DNA from: Lycocorax pyrrhopterus obiensis
Taxonomy: Eukaryota > Chordata > Aves > Passeriformes > Paradisaeidae
NCBI GenBank assembly: GCA_014706295.1
Contig: JACSVZ010000004.1
Span: forward strand, 4,644,638-4,708,637
Length of the DNA stretch: 64,000 nt
Direction: 5' to 3'
In this document: positions 11,915 through 23,900 of the stretch, piece by piece
How the letters are laid out: every line of letters starts with the position of its first letter
How positions within the stretch are numbered: position 1 is the first letter of the stretch
Notes under the pieces: model-generated
Databases searched by the model: none
Told to the model about the DNA's origin: nothing
The model's input: the letters and a program-made list of their open reading frames with translations, nothing else
Translations under genes and position numbers: made by a program

Positions 11915-14900
11915 GTAAGGCTTACAATCCATGGAAGATGGGTAGTATCATTTCTATAGTTAATCTTTGTAATAAGGATGGGTTTGGTGTCACCAGCTAC
12001 TTCTTGTGCATGGGTGATGCCTCTCCATGTGTATCAGACTTGTCGAGAGGGACGGCACGTAAGCCCATGGCGAAAAGTAAAGTATCAGGACTTAGGGAGC
12101 TGCAGCTCTGCCTTTTATGGTCTCATTGATCCTAGATGGGCAAATGCCCTCTCCATTCCACAGCAGCAGCCCTGGCATGCATTGGCTGCTGTTGTTCATT
12201 AGCTTTAGGAGAACTGTGCTGCAAAGAGGAAATAACCCATTTGACTACCAGATGTCTCAAAGCAAGTCTTGTGTCTGATCAGCCCAGAGTTACACGATGC
12301 CAAGCATCGCCTGAACTGTGCAGGATGTCTCTGAGAAACTCTTATTTACAGCCTCTATGAGGCATCTGGGCTGGTCTGTGCCAACCACTACAGATGTGAG
12401 ATGAAAAGAAAGGAGATACATTTTTTCCTGGTGTGTGAAATTTGCCCTCCTCTTCTTCCTTGCATCCTGTATTTCCATCTCGTGCCACTAAAACAATAAG
12501 AGCAGGCTTCCCCCAACTTCATCTCTTCAACCTCTGTGGTGCCATAATTCAAAGAGCAGCAGCCTCAGATGCTGATGGAGATGGATGCCTTCCCTCCAGC
12601 AACAGGCAATTTTGTCACATGGCTTAATTACACTAGAGTTGGTGAGCATTGCTCATAAAAGGGCTGCTCACAGGACGAAAGTCTAATCTTCCTGTTACTT
12701 ATTGGTCAGGGATTTTTTGCCCCCAGAATGTCTATCTGGCTACTTCACCCATGAAAATTTGGCACACTGCCAAATGAACAGCCACATGGGGACTGTGAGC
12801 TACAGTACACCTATAGAAATGCAAAGCCCTGATCTCTCTTTTTCGTCTGACAGGAGAGAATAATCCATCCAGGTGCACTGAGGCTTATTGCTGCCAGTGG
12901 TCAGATATCCATATAAGCACCTGATTAGGCAGATTCGTATTCCAATATTTGTGAGCAGGAAATTCAACTATGAGTCAATGCTGTAATTTAGCTGTTGACT
13001 CTGATACTTGCTCATGTGTTTTTATTACACGGTGTCCATGAGCATTTGACTAAAGCCAGTACTTAGTTTTCTAGCTGCATATTAGTTAAAAATCTGTGTG
13101 AATAGTACAGGATTAGTAATATGCCACAAAGTAATTTACTTTTATTAGAGCTCCTTTATGCAAACTGTAAATAGGTGGGGAATAATACAGGACATTGAAA
13201 ATCCAGAGGAGGAGAAAATACCCAGAAAAGGTGCTGTACTTTCAGAAAGTAAGATTTAGGACCTGCTAAAGTGGTAGTTAGTGGCTTCCCAGATAAAAAA
13301 AGGATGGTGCTTTGTCATACAATTCTGGGATGTAATTCTGATTCACTCAGCAGCTGTAAAAAAAAGTAAGAAGGAAACTTTGACTATATCCAAGCCAAAA
13401 ATTGCAATTTAAAAATTAAAGATACACAGGGCCATGACAATGGAAGGGCAGTGGCTGCTTTTTAACCAAATTGCACCAATTGGTTTACATCAAGAAGTGA
13501 ATTTTAGGGTTGTTTTTTTTTCTTGGTAGCTGCTGAATTTGACTAGAAGACAGACATGAAAATTTCTTCAGGGTCTTAAAAACTTGGTTGGGTTTTGAGT
13601 TGCAGGTTTTAAAACAAGGCAGTGCTCTGGTAACATGTACTCTGCCATCGTGATGGCTCTGATTTCAGCTCCTGAAAGTTATAAATAAAGCTCCCTAAAC
13701 AAAATATGGGAGGAGAAATCTTCTGCACTCTATTAGGATCTGCTGAAACCAGAAACCTTCCTGTGCTGAAGACCTACTCTCCTCCCTGAGTCTGCATTCA
13801 GCTGGTAACAGGCACTGTGGGTTTCTTGCTTCATCTTGAACCATAAAGCTTTTGGTGCACTAGGATTAACAAAATATCTTAGAGGGGAGCATTGTGAATC
13901 AATTAATTGACAAATGTGTGTGTCCTTCACTAATGCAAAGAGTTTTAACTCTTACAACCCATTCTTTCACTCACCTTCACAATTTGGGAAATAGATTTAT
14001 ATCTAAGTAAACCTTTTAAAGCTATATTTATATAAATAGGCTTTTTAAAGTTGCATTTAGACAGAGTAGGGCTTAAGACTACTGGGTCTGTACAATTAAA
14101 TGTTCATGAACCATTAAAAGGTAGAACTTAGAGTGAAATTTATTTTTAAATCCTCTATGGTCACATTCATAGCTTTTCTCATTAACATGAATAGTTCAGA
14201 CTCTGTACCAGGGGAGAATTCTTTCTTTTGAAGTTGCAAAAAACCAAATCATTGCTGAGAATAGTTTGGATGCATCTCATAAAAAGACTAATTATGCTAC
14301 CTTTATTGACCACCACTGTTATAGCAACATTGCATCTGGCTGTGGGAAAGGATTGTATTTCTCTCTCCGTAATATTGGGAAAGATGCTGAAATCCAGATT
14401 TTAGTGGCCTTGACTGAACAAGATTAATTAACTTCAGAAATTAAAATTCTTGCTAATCAATTGTTTCATTAAAAAATTCATGCACGTACAATCCGATACA
14501 GTGGATTTTGAACATGCATGGAAGTTGTTGGACACAGTAATTGGCACAGTGTTCTCCAAGGTGTGCTGTGTGGTGATACTCTGATGAGCTGCCACCCTTT
14601 GCAGCCACAGTGGAGACCCAACACCTGTGAGAAAACAAAAATAAGTGGGAAAACACAATAGCTAAGATATGGGGACTCCATTGGCAAAGCTGCCTTCCAG
14701 CCCTGTCTGCAGGGATTGTCTTGGCGCTGCTGCTGCTTTGTTAGTGATAGGAAGGACTTTGTCCTGCTGCAGCTGAGGTGAGGAGCATTTGGCTGCCCTC
14801 CACACTCTCCACAAACTGGCAAAATCTTGCCCTTTGGCTGTCAGCTGCTCAGTAGTGGCTTCTCGATAACACAGGTAGAATCTGTTCATGAATCAGCAGA

Positions 14901-17900
14901 GCACAGCTCTCTTGGGCTCATCCAAGCATTCAGGGTATGACACCAAATGACAAACATTAGTGGCCTGTGCATCATGCTTGTAGGACTTCTGTTTCATAAT
15001 CTGTGCTCTCCTTGGCACCCACATTGCTGCTGTTTCTGTTGAGAGGAGGTTAGGGACATGCATCAGAGAAAGGGAAAATGACAAAGGTAGTAGCCAAGAG
15101 GTAGAAAAATTCAGTAGGATTCAACAGAGAGGCACCATATTTCTTCAGATAAAAGGCTCAGGCTTGGCACCAAATTGAGTATCTGGCCACTGAGCATCGC
15201 TGGGATGGATTGTGACTGTTTCCTCTTTGGAGGGCAGCTAGCACTGCAGCAGAGGCAGGGTCCAAGAAAAAAGAGATGATGGAAGTCTTTAGTCCTCTGA
15301 TCTGCTTTCTTTCAGCCTGGAAGCTCCCTCCACTCCATTTCTTTTCCCCTATGCAAAAAACCACAGTTAACATCCCTTTTTTTTCAACATTTCAAAAATA
15401 TTTGTAGCAGACCTAAAGCTACCTGACTAGGTGAGAAGGTTGGTGTTTTGTTGTTTTTTTAAATGAAGCAAACTTAGCTTCATGGCTCTTAAGCTCCAGG
15501 AAAGTCTGACCAGCAACCATCTAAGAAAACCTTTTTTGGACATGTCTAGCTAATTACTAAACATCAAAATCAGCTTTGAAACAATTACAGGATTGCGACT
15601 TGTCAGCCATTGCACTTACAAATACATTTCAACAGGCACAGAGGCATCCTGAGGTCTCTGAAGCATTTCGAAGAGGTCCATAGCCCTTTTGCACTGATCT
15701 TCTGGAGAAGATTGAACATCACTTGAAAGCAATTCTCCTTCACAGGATAATCACATAATGCTAACTCTCTCAAGGCCGCCAGGTGGATTTATGGCTGTGT
15801 GGCGTAGCACATATTTGGGTTATTTGAGAGTGAAGTAAAATGTAGCTGAATATTTAAGTAATTGAAAAATATTTTGAGTGAGGATCTAGCAATGAGGGAG
15901 ATCTGAATTACATTCGGGCTGAGGTTTGGACACTGACTCCATCAGATGGTTGTATATTACTGTGAATGTAAAACCAGCCTTTTAGTGTAGCTGTGTATGT
16001 GATTTTCACAAGATGCCACAATTTGCTTCTTTCTTGCTCAGCTGTCAGAAAGTATCTAAGTTAGGAAAGTGTTTACTGTCAACTGCACACAAAAAAATTT
16101 ATTAAATAGATAGAAAATTGGTTAGAGGTGAGCTGCTTGGTAAACAGCTGAAACAAAGGCAGTCTCACTTCTGAAGCTGAAAAATATTGTATCCTTGGAA
16201 GTGAAACTGGTGTTAATACTATTTGGCAAAAAAAGACATTGTTTTAGTCTTTTCAGCAATTTGTTGGAGTGATAATCAAATAAAACCTCATCTTGTTTCT
16301 TTGCTGTTCATGTAAGAATTGAAAACAGACCAGTGACCAACCCTGCTAATATTATGGGATTTTAGAAGGAGAAATTGGGAAACTAGAACACCGCGTTAAG
16401 TCCATTTCCTTGTTCTGCCAAGTTCTTCCTTTGTGGTCCTGGTCAGTTTGTGAGTGACATCATCCACTCAGCTCTCCAGTATGTGTTGAAAGAGATGAGA
16501 ATAACATTGGTTGTTCCTCCTTCAGGAGACAAAAAAAGAACTGAGGTTGACATGATCACTATAACTTGATATGTATAGTCCAGGAACAGTCAAGTTCTCT
16601 GTTGACTGGAGAGTTTGATATCACCAGCACATCTGGGCTGGATCAATGATTTCAGAAGACAGACAGGGACTTACGTTCAATTCTGAATTTCGGCTTGTGT
16701 TGGTGTCCATTGCTTTTACTGCAAATGAAGGTTACCACCAGAGTTGACTTGCCACCCATCATGAGTGTTTCTTGTAGAAAGTAAGATAATAACAGCTTTT
16801 TTATGTCTCTGTACCTCCGTTATTTTAGGGAAAGTAAAGTGTTAAACTTAAAGGGTTAAGACTATATTTCTGCTGCTGTTGGAGTTTGATGAGCCACTTG
16901 TTCAGTACTGATGGCAGTCTCATTGCCTTGTATTGCTAAGTTGCTTCTGACTGGTTGTTTTTCAGGGTTTTTTTTGTTTCTTTCTTTCTTTCTTTCTTTC
17001 TTTGTTTTTTAATGGAGTCTCATTAAACCACACCTACTGTTAAACATTTTATATGCAGTTTACTTAAGAAAGGGAATAAATGACAATAATCAACAATTAA
17101 GTTTTGTGCTCTGTGGCTAACAGGATTTTCTAGAAGATAATTCTACTTACATACAAATGTGGAGCTCTAATTCTTAAAGAATATGTGCTGTTTCATCAAA
17201 GCAAAGATAAACACATTATACATCCATGTCAGCACCAGGAACATGCACATTATGCACTTGTGGACATTTTGTAAAAGCATAAGAATAGTTGGTTAAATGC
17301 AGTCCTTACTAAGGCTCACATGTTGTTTTGACCAAGCTAAAATGTGAATTACCATTAAAGGGGACACAAAGCTGGATCCATCTAAGCATCCTAATGCAAC
17401 ATCGTTCATACACAGTCAATATGTGAAATTGCAACCTTTGTGTTTAATGTGTCTGTCATTAAAGTGCTTATTGAACAACAGTAGGTAGAATAGAAAACCA
17501 AGAACAATGTAATTAAATGTTCATGTGCCAATGTAGCAAATCCTCACAGAGTAACCAATGCTGAATGGCTGTCACTGTAGTCCAACACCAATGGAATATG
17601 CTTTTATTGCAGATAATCTATTCTTGGGCTTTCTGTAAAAAAGTGATAGCAAATATATGGCATTTTGTTGTATTCTGTTACATAAGTTGAAGACAAGAAT
17701 TTAGGCAATTCTGAAATTACTCTCAGCATCTGGGACCAAAAAAAAAATTAATGCTAATGCATGAATAAATCTTTCGAGCCCTTTCAAGATTCATATTCTC
17801 CTTCAGTGTGAAGCATATCTTGTGCATGACAGCGCAGATAAAAATGTAGTTTACAGAAGGATGAATCGCTGAACTTTAGCTCCTTTTCTCTACTTGCAGG

Positions 17901-20900
17901 TATAGAAATGAACGTGAATATCAGCAGAGGCTAAAAGAAACCCTGGAGCGCCTTAATAAAGTAAGTGTGGGAAAATGCCAAGGGAAAGGTCTATAATTTT
18001 TTTTCCTTTGGTTTCATTTACTACAGTGAGCTGCTTTGAAGAAGTAGTGGGAAGATAAAATGTCAGAGCAAGGCATTTCTTGTTACTATGCCCTTCTCCT
18101 TCCTCCCCCTCCCTAAGCCTTATGTAAGTGGCTGAGCCTCAGTGTGTGCATACCTTTTCCTCACACTTTTTAAAAACAGCTACTGTATTAAAATACAATC
18201 AGTAGTGATAATCATGCCATGAAAAATTGCTGATTAAGTCCATGTTTTGAAGCCCGGAGTGTCTCAAAGCTCCTTAGTCCCTTGCAGGATATGGTTAGCC
18301 CTTCCAAGGACAGATCCTCAGCTTCCCATTAGGTTTCCAAATAAAAGAGAAGCCCCAATTCCCCCTGGTTTGTTCCTTTTATATCAAGCTACACTTTCTT
18401 AAACTGATACTAATGGGAAAAGAAATAATAAAAAATAACAACATTTAGTATAATATAAAGCTCAGAAAAAGATAAAAGTTGGCTAAAGTATTTTGGAAGT
18501 TTCCAAACCAAGTCTGTGAAACTGAAAAATCCTGACTCATCCTCTCTTGCTGCTAGCCTTCATCTGGGTGAAGAATATAGTATTATATCTTTCCCCCGTT
18601 CTACTTTGCACAGGCTATCCTTCATCTTCTGTATTGGGAAACAATTACAGATGGGTTAAATAGAGATTTTTTTTTTTTTTTTTTTTTTTATTTCCTTGCT
18701 ACAAATGGCAGGACCTGCTCTGCTGGAGCATTGTCACATCAATGAGATGCATATTTTATATTAAAAAAAGACAGAAAGTGCATTTTAGCATTTCTGTCTC
18801 CAGTGAGCTCTTGACGTCCTACATCAGTTCTGTATTCCAGTGTGCTAGCAGGGCTCTTGGACACCCTGCAAGCACTTAAAAAACTTTGTAAAGGTAAATC
18901 TTTTGTAAGGGGCTGTTAGAGCCGGTAAGTGTGTCTTCACAGTTCCCCTCAACAAATCTGTAGCTAAAGAAAAGTGAATTGATTCACCAACCCGAGGCAC
19001 AGCTCACAAAAGGGCACAAGGGTGTTTTTTATCCCAGGATGTCCCTGGCCACCCCTGTTGCAGCAGCTCCTTGCACTGGAGCAGCAAGTATGGAGGGAAT
19101 ACAGCTGGTTTTCTGTACAGGGCCCAAGATGTAGCCTGAAAACCTGCATGCGCAGGTGCAAACTCATTCTTTATCTGACAGCTGGGAAAACACTGGTTCT
19201 GGAGAGATCTAAGGAATTTCTCTTCCACAGTAAATGAAAATATTGCTTCAGCACATGGATCAGTGTTCTGCAATCATCACATAAAGCAGAATGGCTTTTC
19301 AGAAGTTGAGTGATTAGCAAATACTGCAAAGTTCAAAAGAAAATATGTAGATGGCACTGTTCTGATACACAGCTCCATCAAGGAAGCTTGTCTCTTTGAA
19401 AGCATGGAATAAAAGCAGAAGTATTTTTCCCCTTTGAAGGAACGTTTGGAAAGCTGAAAACTGCTTTTGTTTATCACATGCAGAAATATTTGCTTATAGG
19501 TGCCTGGGGGCTTTTTTTGGCTCCCTCCCAAACCTCCCAATATGGCCATTGTCCTGCTGATCTTCCTCTCAATAGGAGGGGAGAGGAGTGCAGAAAAGCA
19601 GTGGGCATTCCTGATGGCTTGCTCTGAATGTGCTGGGCTGGATATGTCTGAATCAGCCCAAAGGCTCTGCTCACAAAGCAGAGCCTGCTGGAGAGTTCTC
19701 TGCCTGGGAGGCTTAGCAGCACAATGAGACAGCCAACATCTACACATTTTTGGAATAGCGCATGCTGTACACATGCAAAAGGAAAAATCCCCTTCTACCA
19801 ATCACATGCTGCACCCACAGATCTCAGTGGTTTGTTTGCAACCCGTGATCCACTCACAGAGGTATTTTTACAGCTGCTAATGGCACGTGGGTCATTTGAA
19901 AAAGACACCTTTAAATACTTCCTTTTTTATTCTTTGAGTTAAATGCAGAAATCCAGACTTTCTTGAGGCAAATTGCAAAGTGGTGGAGGAACTTGTAAGT
20001 TTTGTAGAGTTTCCAGGAAGATTCAGTTAAAATCTTTTAAGATGCTTTCTCAAAAATTATATTTTACAGTCGTAGTTAATGCCAACCCTAATAAAGAAAT
20101 CATGCATTAAATAGAAACATAAAACTTATCATTACTCTTACATGTTTGTAAAATATTTTGCCAAGTTCCGTGGAAATCAGTCTAAATTCCTGGGTTTGTG
20201 TTAAATAACATAACATAGGAAAAATCTAAATAAGGCCTTTGAACAAAGTGGAGGTTTCATTAGATTTAAAGACCACTACCACTCATACCTATATACTTTG
20301 AGATCATGGTTACTAGTTATATGGTTTGTTCTTTGAACTAATTGGATGTTAGGAACTTTTGTCCTCACAAATCCCAAAGCATTATAAACTTCTGCAGCAA
20401 GGTGATTTTTTCTAAACTTGGTCAGCTTTTATTTTTATTTCCAGAAATGGCTCCAAATTGACAAACATTTGTAGCATTTGAGAACATACCAAAGAGAGTG
20501 CAAATACTTCAGACCATCCTTTTTTTTAATAAATCACATCGGGTTTTTATAAGTACTTCTTTACTGGGGATCTTAAAAAGGCATCAGGATACCTCAGATC
20601 TTGTCATGACACTAGAGAAATCAATGCCTTAGTCTGCTGATGTCATTTGTTTAAGACTCATCCACCATTTCAAGATTTTAACATCAAAATCTGGTATTTC
20701 AAATGTCTACTACTTGGCTCCCAGCATTATTTTGACAGTGCCAGTGCCAAACTGTATTGTGAATTACATTGGTGCAGAATATGGTAAATAACATGCCTCT
20801 TGTTTGTTGGTTTCATGATGCTTCTGTATCTCCTAGCAGGCTCTAACACTCCAAGCAGACTGCTCGGCATGCATGGTGGCTCACGCAGTGCCTGTGGGAC

Positions 20901-23900
20901 TGCTGTGGGTTTGGCACTCCAGCCACACATACTACCATGCCACATGTCTCTGCATTGCAGGAAGCTGATGAAGCCTTGCTGTGCAACCTGGAGCTGCAGA
21001 TCGAGTCCCAGTTCCTGCAGGATGACATTAATGCCACAAAGGACAGATACAAGAAGGTAACTGGCTGAATTTGCCATCTTCCTTGTAGAGACAGGTGTGG
21101 AACTTTGCCCTTCTCCATGATCAAATGGTGGCAAATTAAAGCAAATCCCATTTGTGTTTTGGTGGGTGCATATAGCACTACTTATTTTCAGTGGGCACAA
21201 CAGCTGGATGGTTTCCAGCACCCAAACACACTTCTCAGGGTCCGGTCACTACAGCTGTAGGACAGTCTTGGATTTGTCAACCTGGTATCATAGTTCAACC
21301 CAAAGTGCTGATCAAGCTGTCTTATATTTCACACTAAGGAAGCTGTTGCTTTCATCACCCAATTTTTTGGGACAGGGCACTCCAGTTAATCAGCAAACAT
21401 ATGCTTGTGGATGTATGATTCCACTGCAGCTGACTTTAACATATGTTGCCTTCTTCCTGGAAGAACTGTGAGCCTTGGGATCAGGCCACTGTCCCATCTT
21501 TGCTGCTTTTGAAAAAAGTGACTCTTTTTTTCAGGCCACATTCAAAGGTATTTGTGGTTCTCATTTTGAAAATCTCCTATGAAATTGGAAATCGTGGAAT
21601 CTTTAATTAAGACTTTGAACTGTATAGTCCTTAGCCAAAAGTCTGTAATATACCCTCAGTATGATGAAACTGTTAGCACTCCTGCACTCAAAAACAGGTC
21701 ACATTCCAAACCGAAGTCTGAACAGGAATTGGACTTTTTATATGCTAAAAGCATTACATATCTAGAAATAAGCCCCAGGAGTACATGGAAATTACTACCT
21801 TACTATGGCATTTTCTAATGAAAATGTTTTTATCTCATTACAGAACCTTATGGAAATCCAGACCTACGTCAACGTCTTGCAGCAGATCATCCAGACAACT
21901 CCTCGCGTGTCCCCAATAACTACCGGCATATGTGAGGCAAGTATTGCTGTTGGGAAATACATGCAGGTCTAATTAAGAAAGAGATTATGTTTACCCCTGA
22001 AGTGTCCCAGATCCTTTAACTCTTGATCTAAAGTTAGGTGAAAACTGTCAAAACAATGCGTAAGTACTGAATAGTGAATATGGGAGAAAAAACCTAACTG
22101 TAGATTTGAAAAACTGTAACAATCAGGAAAGAGAAATTACCTTTGTCAGGTGCACTCCATCATACATATTAGCCCCAAAAATGTGTGGTTCAAAGGTAGT
22201 TGAAGTAGTTGTGCTTCTTCTGTGAGGAGGAGCTGGCAGGATATATGAATAGTTGAAAAGAAAGGAAATCTTATCCTGAAGGGGTGAGATGTGACGAAAT
22301 TTTAAATCAAATTAATTCATACAGAAAACTTGCTGATTTCCCCCAGTATGAGTGGCTACACCAGGAACATTCAACACTTGGAAGAAGATGTGAACAGGTG
22401 TATCTACAGGGTCTAAGCTGTACTGTTAACAGCCCTGTCATCTGACATCTTTATTCTTAAAGCCATGCCACCATGCAACAGAATTTGACTCGAGGTTCAA
22501 TACCATCTTTTTATCTGTCTTTTGCCATTGTCTGTTTGTCTTTACAGTTTATTTCCAGTAGTGGAATTTCTTTTGGCTCTTTTTAGGAGTGAAATATACT
22601 TTCCTGTACACACATTTTTTTCTTCCAACCAGGAAAAACTGATAGCAGAGAGGAGGATCCCTGTTCTGCAGAGCCAGCTGGAGGAATACAAGAGCATCCT
22701 CTGCCAGCTACAGGCACAGAAATACAAGCTGCAGACAGAGGTATTGTAATCACTAGCCAAACACACAACCATGTTGCTCATGAACTGCTTTTTTTATGGT
22801 CACATGGTAAAACCTCTAACATGGCTTTAACATGGTTGTGTTAACTTGGTGGACTTGGAGGTGCGTTTTCCTTTTAGATTTCCGTGTTTTTCTTTAGCTG
22901 TTTCATTCCCATTCTCTCAATGGTACAAATTGTCAGGTTTAGATGGCCAGGGAGAGCTGTAGGTATTGTAGGTGCAGTGAAGCTGTCTTTGCTTATCAGA
23001 GTGGCTGATGAGGGAAGGTTTCCACAGTGCAACTGGATTCCTGCAGGACAGAGTCAGCAGGACATGGTGGATGGAAAAGTTCCACAGGGCTCCTATGACT
23101 TTCTTACTTGCTGAGCTCTGGCTGGAAATTGGCTCCATGAAAAGTGATGGGGGACCATCACTGCTCTGCCCAATCCTGTCTATCACTGCCACATCCAGTG
23201 CTGAGCTTGCTGTGAGAAGGACTGGACAGATTTGGTGAGCAAAACTGAGAGGGCTGTTGAGCTACATTTGGTTTCTGCCTTCATCCCTGTCACTAAGTAT
23301 TAAGCCAGCATCACTCCTGTGCTTGGACACTACCAGCAGGAAAAACCATATGCTTTTTGCCAAGCCCCGATTTGCAGAAAATGTCTGGCCAAGACTTTGA
23401 CTAGTTTTCCTTGCCCATCTCCCAGCCAAACCTGCCCTAAATCAACCTTCTGTTTCCAGCCAGTGCCTGCAACCATGAGTGCAGTGCAGAGCCGAGGGTG
23501 GCAGGAGGTGGCGGAGCAGCTGAAGGCTGCAGTGGATAGAAACCAGATGCAAATAGTTGCCAATGGCATCTCTACCTCCACGCCGTTGAATATTTTTTAG
23601 CAAATGGGGTGGAGAATGACCCCAAATACAGCTTCCTTTGTGCCTTGAGTTGTCCATCCAGGTGAGAGGAATTAAATATTGACATAAAACATCTTTTGGT
23701 GGGATTTTGGACTCCTTTGGACAGCCATAGCAGCAGCTCATAACTTCCTGAGCATAACTTCTTTCATTAGGGTCAGGACAGTGTATTTTCCTGGGTCGTT
23801 TTCTTACATCTGATGCTCTGGTGGAAAGGACACATGCACTCTGGGAGGAAGAAGAATAAATATAGGGATGAGACAGTGAATCAATATAGAAAAAAAGGGG

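Noticed and set aside
11915..11917. Apparent TAA stop ending filensin after 124 residues
   Set aside because: It is made by reading through the exon 1 splice donor (AA|GTAAGG); the downstream exons restore the full rod and tail.
19277..19801. 174-codon antisense open frame in BFSP1 intron 2
   Set aside because: No recognisable family, many Cys/Ser/Trp residues of random character, no splice or promoter context.
21941..21942. GT donor four bases after the proposed GC donor of BFSP1 exon 4
   Set aside because: Using it shifts exon 5 out of the filensin frame.
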